This document shows, piece after piece, positions 8,368 to 17,163 of a stretch of 64,000 bases of DNA (within the stretch, counting starts at the first letter, position 1; each line of letters starts with the position of its first letter). A model generated the notes under the pieces. It was given only the letters and a program-made list of their open reading frames with translations. It searched no databases and was not told the DNA's origin. Made by a program: the position numbers and the translations under genes. This DNA comes from Reinekea blandensis MED297 (GTDB lineage: Bacteria; Pseudomonadota; Gammaproteobacteria; Pseudomonadales; Natronospirillaceae), in contig NZ_CH724152.1 of the NCBI RefSeq assembly GCF_000153185.1, positions 90,954 through 154,953 of the forward strand, in the 5' to 3' direction.

Positions 8368-8878
8368 CGTCTTCGGCCAGCAGCTCGGCGGCAATCTCCC
8401 GTCGGCCCAGAGCGGTTCGCGGAATGATTCGCTGGTTCCGGCTGCCTCGCCACGGCAGGTTCGGATCGCACAGGGCTTGCTCAAAGCGACCGTCGATCAG
8501 CACATCGATCTCATCGACGATGGTTTGCTGAGGCTGAGTCAGGGTTTCCAACTCGTAGCCGGTCCAGCACCAGATGCTCTTTCCCGGGCACTGTTTGCGG
8601 ACCTGTCGAATCAGTTCAGCCACGGCTTCACAGTTGGCTGGCAGCAACGGGTCGCCACCGGAGAGCGACAACCCGGAGCGGGGTGGAGCCACGGCGTTCA
8701 GGTCGTCAATCACCTGCTGCAGATGAGCTTCGGTAAACACTACGCCATGATCGGCTCGCCAGGTCCGGGCGTTATAACAGCCTTTGCAATGATGTACGCA
8801 ACCGGACACAAAGAGCGTGCAGCGTATGCCGGGACCGTTCACCATATCGGTGGGGTAATAAGCGCTGATGTGCATCAC
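8357..8878 (-). CDS. nrdG: Anaerobic ribonucleotide reductase activating protein
   Basis: 173 aa radical-SAM activase. The cluster motif is CVHHCKGC (Cys27, Cys31, Cys34), followed by YNARTW as in NrdG, and GLSLSGGDPLLP is the SAM-contacting GGD motif. It installs the glycyl radical on NrdD under anoxia. The start overlaps the nrdD stop (ATGA), so the two are one transcription unit. The C-terminal end overlaps lpdA on the other strand. Confidence 0.93.
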   Translation of the reverse strand: MMHISAYYPTDMVNGPGIRCTLFVSGCVHHCKGCYNARTWRADHGVVFTEAHLQQVIDDLNAVAPPRSGLSLSGGDPLLPANCEAVAELIRQVRKQCPGKSIWCWTGYELETLTQPQQTIVDEIDVLIDGRFEQALCDPNLPWRGSRNQRIIPRTALGRREIAAELLAEDVSV

Positions 8879-11004
8879 ACCGGTTCCATGTGTTTGACGC
8901 GACGCTTCACTTCTTCCTGCTTGCCCTGGTTGAATGGTCGGCTGTTCGGCGCGCCGAGGTAACCACAGACGCGGCGGGTGACGGAGATACTCGCTTCATC
9001 GCGGTTGCCGCAGGACGGACAGCAGAAGCCCTGACTGGTGCAGTTGAACTCACCGCTGAAGCCACAGGCGTGACATTCATCAATGGGCGTATTGGTGCCG
9101 TAGTAAGGCACCCGGTCGTAGCTATAATCCCACACGGCTTCCAGCGCCGTCAGATTGTTCTGTAAGTTGGGAAACTCGCCATAGCAAATGAAACCGCCAT
9201 TGGAGATCGCCGGGAACGCTTGTTCGAGCGCCAGCTTTTCAAACGGAGACACCGTGCGCTGCACATCCAGATGAAACGAGTTGGTGTAATAGCCTTTGTC
9301 GGTGACACCCGGCACCAATCCGAAGTCACTGCGATCCAATCGGCAGAAGCGGTCACACAGATTTTCCGACGGTGTCGCATACAGACTGAAGCCCAGGCCG
9401 GTTTCTTCGTACCATTGATCGACGGCATCGCGTAGCCGTTGGACAATCTGTTTAGCCAATGCCTGAGCGTCAGGGTTGGTTGCCAGATCGGTGCCATTGC
9501 CCAGCAGCGCCTGCAGGGTTTCATGGATGCCGAGATAGCCTAATGAAATGCTGGCGCGGCCATTTTCAAATAATTGAAACACCCGGTCGTCCGGTTTCAG
9601 GCGTACCCCACAGGCGCCTTCGGTGTAGAGAATCGGGGCGACTTTGGCGCGAACGTCCCGCAGCCGATCCACCCGGGTCATCAGAGCCTTCCGCGCGATG
9701 GGCAGTGCTCGTTCCAGTTGTTGCCAGAAACCGTCGATGGTCCGATCCGCGAGCAATGCCAGACGCGGCAGGTTCAGGCTGACCACGCCGAGGTTGTTGC
9801 GACCGGCGTGAACAATTTTGCCATCCTGCTCGTAAGGCGACAGAAAACTGCGGCAACCCATGGGCGTTTTGAACGAGCCGGTGACCGCCACGGTTTGCTC
9901 GTAATTGAGAATGTCGGGGTACATGCGGCGGCTGGCACAGTGCAACGCTTGTTGTTTAATGTCGTAGTTCGGATCTTCGGCGTTCAGGTTCAGGCCGCGT
10001 TTTAAGGCAAACACGAGTTTGGGAAATACGGCCGTTTTGCGCGAACGTCCCAGACCATCCAGACGCACCTGCAGAATGGACTGTTGTACCAAACGAGCGG
10101 ACCAGCTTTCCCCAAGCCCGAACCCGAACGTCACAAACGGGGTCTGCCCGTTGGCGGTGTGCAGGGTGTTCACTTCATATTCCAGCGCCTGAAACGCATC
10201 GTAGGTTTCTTTGCGCGTCACCTGTTCGGCGTAAGCGTCGCCGTCCGGAATGCGCCAGAGTTCAGCCTGCTGGCAATGTTTCTGATAGGAAGCCTCAACA
10301 TAGGGGGCCAGTACTTCATCCATGCGATCGATGGTGGTGCCGCCGTAAATGTGGCTCGCCACCTGAGCGATGATCTGCGCGGTGACACTGGTCGCCGTCT
10401 GGATCGATTTGGGCGTGTCGATATCGGCATTGCCCATGCGGAAGCCCTGACGGAGCATGCCGTCGAGGTCCACCAACATGCAATTAAACATTGGGAACAG
10501 CGGTGCGTAGTCCAAATCATGGTAATGCAGCAGGCCGCTGTCGTGAGCGCTCACGACATCCGCCGGCAAAGCGTGATGACGGGCATGATGACGGGCCACC
10601 AATCCGGCCAGCAGATCTCGTTGAGTCGGGATGACTTTCGCATCCTTGTTGGCGTTTTCGTGCAGCAGGGCGGTGTTCTGCTGAGCAAACAGTTCATCAA
10701 TGTTGCGGGTTAATTGACTGCGACGGTCCCGCGCCAGGTCCCGTTGCTGCCGATAGCGAATGTAGGCCCGGGCGACCGGCACCAGAGCAGCCTGAATCAG
10801 TTCGGCCTCGACCTGTTGCTGGACCTGTTCGATATCAACGCGGGTCTGGTCTTTAAAAAATTGTTCTACGTTGCTGCTGAGCTGGTCCGCCAGTGGTGCG
10901 TCTACCTGGTTTTTCGCAATCATGGCATTGAGTATGGCCTGGGTGATGCGGGGACGATAAAACGGCACGACATGGCCGTCGCGCTTGGTTACTAAGGTTG
11001 CCAT
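8875..11004 (-). CDS. nrdD: Anaerobic (class III) ribonucleoside-triphosphate reductase
   Basis: 709 aa from ATG 11004, which has GGGAGGA seven bases upstream. An N-terminal ATP-cone (TLVTKRDGHVVPFYRPRITQ) is followed by the catalytic barrel. Near the end are the zinc-binding cysteines CHACGF and CCPSCG and the glycyl-radical loop RRVCGYLG, with Gly681 as the expected radical site. It reduces NTPs to dNTPs without oxygen and is activated by the downstream nrdG. A cobalamin riboswitch occupies the leader, implying that the B12-independent enzyme is switched off when cobalamin is plentiful. Confidence 0.95.
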   Translation of the reverse strand: MATLVTKRDGHVVPFYRPRITQAILNAMIAKNQVDAPLADQLSSNVEQFFKDQTRVDIEQVQQQVEAELIQAALVPVARAYIRYRQQRDLARDRRSQLTRNIDELFAQQNTALLHENANKDAKVIPTQRDLLAGLVARHHARHHALPADVVSAHDSGLLHYHDLDYAPLFPMFNCMLVDLDGMLRQGFRMGNADIDTPKSIQTATSVTAQIIAQVASHIYGGTTIDRMDEVLAPYVEASYQKHCQQAELWRIPDGDAYAEQVTRKETYDAFQALEYEVNTLHTANGQTPFVTFGFGLGESWSARLVQQSILQVRLDGLGRSRKTAVFPKLVFALKRGLNLNAEDPNYDIKQQALHCASRRMYPDILNYEQTVAVTGSFKTPMGCRSFLSPYEQDGKIVHAGRNNLGVVSLNLPRLALLADRTIDGFWQQLERALPIARKALMTRVDRLRDVRAKVAPILYTEGACGVRLKPDDRVFQLFENGRASISLGYLGIHETLQALLGNGTDLATNPDAQALAKQIVQRLRDAVDQWYEETGLGFSLYATPSENLCDRFCRLDRSDFGLVPGVTDKGYYTNSFHLDVQRTVSPFEKLALEQAFPAISNGGFICYGEFPNLQNNLTALEAVWDYSYDRVPYYGTNTPIDECHACGFSGEFNCTSQGFCCPSCGNRDEASISVTRRVCGYLGAPNSRPFNQGKQEEVKRRVKHMEPV

Positions 11005-11039
11005 GGCATTCCTCCCGAATGGTGGCGTGATGTCAGGGG

Positions 11040-11215
11040 TGTTCAGCAGGTCTCCTGGCTCAGAACTCAAACGACCGAATCTCCTTCCCGGCGGTGCCAG
11101 TGGTTTTGATTCGGTCTCGTTCCATACAGTTGCGGGGGCAGCTCTTGCTTGGTCACAGATTCAGGACAAGATTCCCTTCAGGTCGTACGCATCGAACCTG
11201 AGCTCTTTTGGGCGC
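11040..11215 (-). ncRNA. Cobalamin (AdoCbl) riboswitch before nrdD
   Basis: Read on the minus strand, the segment shows the conserved series AAGGGAAT, GTG, AATC, the central GCTGCCCCCGCAACTGT, CCACTGG, CCGGGAAGG, and finally the B12 box AGCCAGGAGACCTGC (11046-11060). This is the standard cobalamin riboswitch order and spacing. It ends about 35 bases before the nrdD start, so it probably acts by hiding the ribosome site GGGAGGA. Confidence 0.93.
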
Positions 11216-11358
11216 CGATCTATATATAGTGCTCAGATGAGGTTTTTTATTCAATATATTGTGGTATGTCTCTTGGCTTGGCTTGATCCGGGTCAGCCTT
11301 TCCGAGCGCGGGGGTTGGCTTACACTCGGAAAGCCGGTAAAGGCACAACAGTGGAGGG

Positions 11359-13275
11359 TTATTCGACAACGTAGGGCAGGGTCAGTGAAAACTCGACGCC
11401 GTGGCCGGGCTTACTCTGACAGGCAATGTGGCCTTTCAGGTCCTGTGAGACCAAATTGTAAATGATGTTAAGCCCCAATCCGGTAGAACCGGCATGGCGC
11501 CTCGTGGTGAAGAATGGGTTAAAAATTTTGGTCAGGTTTTCAGCCGGAATGCCTTTACCGGTATCGCGGTAAAAAACACGAACATAATACTCTTCATGGA
11601 CAATATCGATGGTGATTTGCCCGGTGTCGCCCGGGTCAAAGCCATGATGCAGTGAGTTCATGATCAGGTTGGTAAACACCTGCCACAGAATGCCCGGATA
11701 ACTGCGGATTTTAATGGTCTCGCTGCCGGAGATGATGACCGAAATATCATGCCCTTTGATGGCGGGCATCAGGCTGTTGACCACATCATCGATGTAGGGC
11801 TTTAACGCAAAGTCGGTCAGATTATCCTGATGCTGATTCGCGGCGGTTCGTTTGAAACTGTTGACCAGTTTAGCGGCCCGGTCCAGATTCACGCGCAACA
11901 CTTCGGCGGCTTCGCCACTTTGATGCAAGAAATCGATCATTTCGGTGCGGGTGATGTTTCCAGACTCGAGTCGCTCGGTAATCTTCGGCAGGTTTTCCAG
12001 ATAGATGGAGTTGGCCGTAATCGAAACGCCGATGGGGGTGTTTATCTCATGCGCCACGCCGGCGACGATGTTACCCAGCGCCGCCATCTTTTCGCTTTCA
12101 ATCAGGTGCTCCTGAGTCTGTTTGAGCTCCTGATACGCAATGCGCAATTCTTCCTGTTGGACTTTTTCTTTATCGACAATGTCTTTGTATTGGTTGAACC
12201 AGTGAATCAGTTGCTGAATCTCATCGATCGACGTTTTTGAGCTGAGCGTGCCGCTGCTTTTGCCCTTAATGACGTTGGTGATGTGCGTGATGGGCGCAAC
12301 GACCCGCTTGGACAGAAAGAACACGGCGATGATCATCAACATCAGCGCAAAGACAAAAAACAGCGACGCAATCCGGCTGATATCCAACCCGCGGTCGGTG
12401 ATGGAGGCCAGCGGAATCACACCGATGACTTTCCAGTTCATAGTGGGAATTTCACTGATAAACAACCGTACCGCCTTGTCATCAACCTCGGCGTCGACCG
12501 GTTTGCTCAGAGCATCGTTCATGTCCATCGACGGAATGGAAAAGGTTTGTCGTAACCGGGACTTGTGCGGGTGATAAACCGTTCGGTTTTCGTTGTCGAC
12601 AACCACCTGATACATAAACTCCGATTGTTCGCTGTGGACTTCTTCATACAGCCGTTCCACGTCGTACTTAAGAATCAGGTATCCGGTCGTCTGGTACTGC
12701 AGGTTGGCCTGATCGAACTCGGTGATTGGAACAACCGCAGGTATCACGAAGCCATACTGCGATGCCGGTTGTGAGTTGGTTTCAATTCCCGGCCAGCACA
12801 TCGCCTGTTGCTGGCGTTCGCATTCGTCGATCCAGCTGAGCAGCCGGTCGCGGTTATAGAGGGTGCCGGCGGTCAGATCCCCCATGCTGAAGACCTGACC
12901 TTCGGTGAACACTTCAATGGCGATGAGCCCCTGAAGATTAATGGTCGACGCCAGTTGCGATTCAATGTTGGAGCGAATACGCAGTTGTTCAATGCCCGAC
13001 AGCTGCTGTGAGGAACGAGCCATTTCCAGCGCGCTGCGAATGGGGGTAGAGCGGATCAGATCATTGGCCAGACGTCGGGCGTCGCGCGCAAAGCCTTCCA
13101 GATTTCGCACTTCCTGATGAATGATCGATTGGGTCAGATCGTTGGCCTGCTGGTTTAAGGCACTGACGGTGAGGCGATGAGACATGAAGCCGAGGACAGT
13201 CAGTGGCATAAGGGTGCTGATCGTGATGTAGAGGATCAGCCGATTCTGAAATGTGTTAAACCACTGCCAGGACAT
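11359..13275 (-). CDS. Membrane sensor histidine kinase paired with a sugar-binding lipoprotein
   Basis: 638 aa. Two membrane helices (about 12-32 and 300-325) enclose a large periplasmic domain of the Cache type. Then come a linker, a coiled coil (about 365-400), the dimerisation/phosphoacceptor box VAHEINTPIGV with His409, and an ATPase domain with NLIMNSLHH, DTGKGIP and GSTGLGL. The HE-INTP form of the H-box places it with HPK4-like kinases. No receiver domain or response regulator is encoded nearby. It starts 12 nt after the binding-protein gene on the same strand, which suggests LuxP-LuxQ style sensing of a sugar-loaded binding protein. Confidence 0.88.
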   Translation of the reverse strand: MSWQWFNTFQNRLILYITISTLMPLTVLGFMSHRLTVSALNQQANDLTQSIIHQEVRNLEGFARDARRLANDLIRSTPIRSALEMARSSQQLSGIEQLRIRSNIESQLASTINLQGLIAIEVFTEGQVFSMGDLTAGTLYNRDRLLSWIDECERQQQAMCWPGIETNSQPASQYGFVIPAVVPITEFDQANLQYQTTGYLILKYDVERLYEEVHSEQSEFMYQVVVDNENRTVYHPHKSRLRQTFSIPSMDMNDALSKPVDAEVDDKAVRLFISEIPTMNWKVIGVIPLASITDRGLDISRIASLFFVFALMLMIIAVFFLSKRVVAPITHITNVIKGKSSGTLSSKTSIDEIQQLIHWFNQYKDIVDKEKVQQEELRIAYQELKQTQEHLIESEKMAALGNIVAGVAHEINTPIGVSITANSIYLENLPKITERLESGNITRTEMIDFLHQSGEAAEVLRVNLDRAAKLVNSFKRTAANQHQDNLTDFALKPYIDDVVNSLMPAIKGHDISVIISGSETIKIRSYPGILWQVFTNLIMNSLHHGFDPGDTGQITIDIVHEEYYVRVFYRDTGKGIPAENLTKIFNPFFTTRRHAGSTGLGLNIIYNLVSQDLKGHIACQSKPGHGVEFSLTLPYVVE

Positions 13276-13287
13276 AGGGTATCCGGT

Positions 13288-14247
13288 TTAAAAAATGGGG
13301 TTGTCGTCTGCCGTAATTACCCGCGTCTTGACCAGCACAACGTCATCGACGGCTTTGTCGTTCAACAGATCAACGGCCGTTGCCACGCCCTGATACCCCT
13401 GACGGTCCGCTTGCTGATCGATGGTGACCGCTAAGCGTCCCTCCCGAACCGCAGCGCGGGCATCGGGGATGTTATCAAAACCAGCAATCAGCCAGTCATT
13501 CAGGCCGTGTTCCTGTGCGTACAACAAAGCGCCAAGCGCCATCATGTCATTCGCTGCAAAAATAACGTTGAGCTCCGGGTTCCGAGCGTGCACGTTCTGG
13601 GTCAGCGCATAGGCGGACTCCAGCTTCCAGCTTGCGACTTCGGACGCAACCACTTCAATATTGTTTTCCTGGAGCGCTCGACGGGCACCGTCGCGGCGTT
13701 CTCGGGCGTTAATGGCACTGCGCGGCCCTTCAATGATCAGCGCTTTCGCATCGGGCCCGGCCAGCTCGGCCAGTATTTTTCCTGCTTCATATCCACCAAA
13801 TTCATTATCGACCGAGACAAAAGGAATCGCAGGCAACCCCGCTCGTTGAATGGCATTGGTATCGATACGATTGTCGATGTTAACGATTTTCACGCCCAAC
13901 TCATTGGCACGGATCAATACCGGGAGGATGGCAATGGAATCGGCCGGTGCGATCACCAGTGCATCGATCCCGGCGGCCAGCTGCTCATCAATGAGGGAAA
14001 TCTGTTGCTCAACCAGTGTTTCATTGGTGCCAGAGCGAACAATCAGCTCCACACCCAGTTCGTTTGCCGCCTGGCGAGCGCCCTGTTCCATCTGGATATA
14101 AAACGGGTTCACCAGTGATTTCATCACCAGCAGAACCTTGGGTTTATCCACCGGTGTCGCTTGTTCGATGGGTTCATTACCGGACTCACAACCACTCAGC
14201 AGTAGCGCAGTCAGGCTTAGTGACAAAACGATAATCAGTCTGGGCAT
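13288..14247 (-). CDS. Sugar-binding lipoprotein of the RbsB/LacI fold
   Basis: 319 aa. The signal peptide ends in the lipobox LLLSGC (Cys20), so the mature protein is lipid-anchored in the periplasm. The Peripla_BP_4 fold is evident: VLLVMKSLVNPFYIQMEQGA, IDALVIAPADS, VSVDNEFGGYEAG, NVIFAANDMMALGAL and LIAGFDNIPDARAA. No permease or ATPase follows. Instead a histidine kinase gene starts 12 nt downstream, so a sensory rather than transport role is likely. Its place just downstream of araA makes arabinose or a related sugar the first ligand to test. Confidence 0.85.
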   Translation of the reverse strand: MPRLIIVLSLSLTALLLSGCESGNEPIEQATPVDKPKVLLVMKSLVNPFYIQMEQGARQAANELGVELIVRSGTNETLVEQQISLIDEQLAAGIDALVIAPADSIAILPVLIRANELGVKIVNIDNRIDTNAIQRAGLPAIPFVSVDNEFGGYEAGKILAELAGPDAKALIIEGPRSAINARERRDGARRALQENNIEVVASEVASWKLESAYALTQNVHARNPELNVIFAANDMMALGALLYAQEHGLNDWLIAGFDNIPDARAAVREGRLAVTIDQQADRQGYQGVATAVDLLNDKAVDDVVLVKTRVITADDNPIF

Positions 14248-14374
14248 GTGGGTGTCTCTGTGATTGGTGAACCGCAGTAACCGGTAAATACTCTAATTAA
14301 GAATTATAGCAGCGACGCTCAGAAAGCCAGGGCGTGCCGTCAATAGATGGTGTCTTTTTGCTCGAAGTCGGGAC

Positions 14375-14403
14375 AAAAAAAAGCCGGTGACAAGGCACCG
14401 GCT
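14375..14403 (-). terminator. Rho-independent terminator after araA
   Basis: On the minus strand AGCCGGTG, a short loop, CACCGGCT, then eight T. It separates araA from the binding-protein/kinase operon. Confidence 0.85.
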
Positions 14404-14423
14404 GAGGCAAGGGTAAGGAGAGA

Positions 14424-15884
14424 TCAGTTTTTCAGCTGACGTCGCAGATCACGAATGTTGGTGCTGTTGTCGATGGTAACCATCTCAACATCGACCAGAT
14501 CGGCGTAAATATCGAGCACTTCCGTAGTCACCGACTGCGTGTAAGCGCTGTGGTGTGCGCCACCGGCCAGAATCCAGGCCGTAGCGGACGTGCGCAAGTC
14601 TGGTTGTGGTTCCCACAGAGCATGGGCCACAGGCAGATGCGGCAGTGTGTCAGTTGGGTCGACGGTATCCAGTTCGTTCAGGACGAAACGGAATCGGTCA
14701 CCCATATCGATCTTGGTCAGGTTACGTGACGGACCGGCTTTGGCACTGAAAATCAGACGGGCAATGTCCGCCTTGCAGCCAATGGTGTGACGTTGAATGT
14801 CCAGCACTGGCTTCTGCGTGGTAATAGACGGACAGACTTCCAGCATGTGCGCACCCAGAACCTGCGCCTTTTCACCGAAGTGATAAGTGTAGTCTTCCAT
14901 AAAGGAGGTGCCGCCTTCGAGGCCGACTGACATCGCTTTAAGGATGCGAACCATGGCTGAAGTTTTCCAGTCACCTTCACCACCGTAACCGTAGCCCTTC
15001 GCCATCAATCGCTGAGTGGCCAAACCGGGCAGGTTGGTCAGGCCGGTCAGATCTTCGAACGTGTTGGTGAATGCCTTGCAGTTGTGATCGGTCAGGAATC
15101 GCTCCATGGCAATTTCCAGACGGGCATCGTTTTGCAGTCGGGTCAGCTTGTCACTGTCATCGAGTGAGAAGGCAAACTCATAGTCGCTGCCGTATTCATC
15201 AATTTTACGGGCGATGTCTTCATCGCTGACGGCGTCACAGTAAGCCACCAGTTTACCCACACCATAGGCGTGGACTTCGTAGCCAAACTGCATCTGAGCG
15301 GCGACTTTATCGCCTTCGGTCACGGCTACCTGGCGCATGTTGTCGCCAAAACGAGCCACTTTCAGATTGCGGCCTTCGTTCCAGCCAATAACGGCGCGCA
15401 TCCAGTCAGAAATGTCCTGGTGGACTGCAGGATCGGTCCAGTGACCGGCGGTGACAAAACGGCGCTCGCCCATGCGGGTGCCGATAAATCCGAACTCACG
15501 GCAACCGTGTGCACTTTGATTCAGGTTCATGAAGTCCATGTCGATGCTTTGCCACGGCAGTTCGGCATTGAACTGGGTGTGCAGGTGCATCCAGGGTTTT
15601 TGCAGTGCCTGCAGACCTTTGATCCACATTTTGGCCGGCGAGAAGGTGTGCATCCACAGTACGACACCCTGACAGTTTTCGTCTGCGGTGGCGGCGAGAC
15701 ACAGGCTGTAAATCTCTTCCGGAGTGGTGGCAATGGATTTGAATTCCAACGGCAACGGCAGGGAAGCGGTGTCGTTAAGACCGGCCACCAGCTGTTGGCT
15801 GTTTGCGGTGACCTGCTGCAGGACTTTTTCACCGTAAAGATGTTGAGATCCGGTAATGAACCAGATGTTTGCTGAAGTTGTCAT
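14424..15884 (-). CDS. araA: L-arabinose isomerase
   Basis: 486 aa, close to the 500 aa of E. coli AraA. The start MTTSANIWFITGSQHLYGEK is typical and has GGGAG upstream; 23 further open codons are not needed. Family signatures include VVLWMHTFSPAKMWI, PWMHLHTQFN and the metal-site region with conserved E and H residues around GEGDWKTSAM. It interconverts L-arabinose and L-ribulose in the cytoplasm. It is transcribed apart from araBD, downstream of araC, with its own AraC-like site about 95 bp upstream. Confidence 0.96.
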   Translation of the reverse strand: MTTSANIWFITGSQHLYGEKVLQQVTANSQQLVAGLNDTASLPLPLEFKSIATTPEEIYSLCLAATADENCQGVVLWMHTFSPAKMWIKGLQALQKPWMHLHTQFNAELPWQSIDMDFMNLNQSAHGCREFGFIGTRMGERRFVTAGHWTDPAVHQDISDWMRAVIGWNEGRNLKVARFGDNMRQVAVTEGDKVAAQMQFGYEVHAYGVGKLVAYCDAVSDEDIARKIDEYGSDYEFAFSLDDSDKLTRLQNDARLEIAMERFLTDHNCKAFTNTFEDLTGLTNLPGLATQRLMAKGYGYGGEGDWKTSAMVRILKAMSVGLEGGTSFMEDYTYHFGEKAQVLGAHMLEVCPSITTQKPVLDIQRHTIGCKADIARLIFSAKAGPSRNLTKIDMGDRFRFVLNELDTVDPTDTLPHLPVAHALWEPQPDLRTSATAWILAGGAHHSAYTQSVTTEVLDIYADLVDVEMVTIDNSTNIRDLRRQLKN

Positions 15885-15976
15885 GATGTTCTCCCAGCCA
15901 GTAATGAATGATGGCATTGATGACTGAAAGTGTCCGGCACCGCCACTCATCATTGAATAGACGATGCCATTAACAA

Positions 15977-15993
15977 TATGGATAAAATGGTTT
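15977..15993 (-). promoter_or_regulatory. AraC-like half-site before araA
   Basis: On the minus strand AAAC-N7-TCCATA: the TCCATA half is perfect and the TAGC half is poor. It lies about 95 bp upstream of the araA start, where an AraC activator site would be expected. Confidence 0.45.
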
Positions 15994-16037
15994 ATGCCAG
16001 AACCGCGTCAGCGATCGGGGTTCTGGCTGAGCGCTGT

Positions 16038-16913
16038 TCAGCGTTGGCTTTGGCGGAACTCGCGTGGCGACTCGCCGAGATTCTTCTTAAACACGCGGGA
16101 GAAATACAGCGCATCCTGGTAGCCGAGATACTGCGCCACCTGATTGATCGCCAGATCGGTGGTGATCAGCAGCTGTCGCGCCAACGCGATGCGCTGGTCT
16201 TCAATCCACTGTCGCACGGAGACGTTTTTCTGCTGTTTAAACAGGTGAGAAAAGCGTGATTGTGACATACAGGCGACCTGCGCCAGCTCGTCAATGGTCA
16301 GTTCGCTGGCAATGTTGTCATGGATAAACTGGCAGGCGCGCAGAATCCGGGCGTCAATTGGTTCCATCGGTTTGCTGTGGTCCAGCTCCCGACAGCGAAT
16401 CAGGATCTGTTCCAGCAGGTTCAGGCTCAGTTCTTCCGACAGGATCGACTGACGTTTGCTGTTCTGCTCAACGTTCTGAAACAGGCCGTCGATGACATTG
16501 GCTTCGACGTCACTGGGCTGCTTGGACAGTGACAGGAACCCGACATTCATGTGCTTGTCCGTCCAGTCCAGCCAATCGTGCCAGGTGGCGCGCGGTCGGA
16601 AGTAAATCCAGCGGTGGTACCAGTTGTGGTAATCCGGGTGACGTCCGTAATCATGCACGGCGGAGGCCGGCAGGATCATCATGTCACCTTTGGCGACGGT
16701 GCGTTCCTGGTCGGTACCCGGGAACACGAGGCCGGCGCCGGACACGGTCATGTTAATGATATAGCCCTTAAGGCCGTTGGGACGGTCAATCCAGAAATCG
16801 AGCTCGCCGCCTTTGACGATAGGGGTAATACCGGCCACCAAATGGGCATTGAAAGGATAGCCGGGCTTTAGAGGGTCTTGTGATTGCATGGCCTGGGTCA
16901 TCGTTCTGCTCAT
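16038..16913 (-). CDS. araC: Arabinose operon regulator AraC
   Basis: 291 aa. The N-terminal half follows E. coli AraC almost word for word (DPLKPGYPFNAHLVAGITPI, LDFWIDRPNGLKGYIIN, YGRHPDYHNWYHRWIYFRPRA), giving the arabinose-binding cupin and dimer interface. The C-terminal half carries two helix-turn-helix units, LTIDELAQVACMSQSRFSHL and INQVAQYLGYQDALYFSRVF. It should act as an arabinose-dependent activator and repressor. It is divergent from araB, across a 250-bp region with two half-sites. Met5 and Met9 are alternative starts. Confidence 0.95.
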   Translation of the reverse strand: MSRTMTQAMQSQDPLKPGYPFNAHLVAGITPIVKGGELDFWIDRPNGLKGYIINMTVSGAGLVFPGTDQERTVAKGDMMILPASAVHDYGRHPDYHNWYHRWIYFRPRATWHDWLDWTDKHMNVGFLSLSKQPSDVEANVIDGLFQNVEQNSKRQSILSEELSLNLLEQILIRCRELDHSKPMEPIDARILRACQFIHDNIASELTIDELAQVACMSQSRFSHLFKQQKNVSVRQWIEDQRIALARQLLITTDLAINQVAQYLGYQDALYFSRVFKKNLGESPREFRQSQR

Positions 16914-16926
16914 TTCTTATTGTTTG

Positions 16927-16943
16927 CAGCAAATATATCCATA
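16927..16943 (+). promoter_or_regulatory. AraC-like half-site by the araC start
   Basis: CAGC-N7-TCCATA: 9 of 10 consensus positions match TAGC-N7-TCCATA. With the site at 17089 it would allow a loop of about 160 bp, as in the E. coli araO2-araI1 arrangement. Confidence 0.6.
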
Positions 16944-17088
16944 AAAGAGGGTCTTGTCTAAGTCCGACTTTGGTCCAATGGTATGGTAAAAAAAACGCTA
17001 ACTTACTGTGTTTATAAGGGTTTTTCGCCATTTGTTGCGTTGGCGAGCCCTGCTGCACCCCGGAAATTGCCCGGAATCTGTATGTATG

Positions 17089-17105
17089 TAGCACGAATGT
17101 CTATA
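17089..17105 (+). promoter_or_regulatory. AraC-like half-site before araB
   Basis: TAGC-N7-TCTATA: 9 of 10 consensus positions match. It is 59 bp before the araB ATG, in the right place to activate araBD-tal. Confidence 0.62.
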
Positions 17106-17163
17106 ACGAATTTCTCCATGTCCTTGCACTCTATCTCTCAGTGAAACTCAAGAGGATTTTTCG

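Noticed and set aside
8270..8962. 230-codon plus-strand frame across lpdA end and nrdG
   Set aside because: It is antisense to nrdG, whose radical-SAM motifs are clear.
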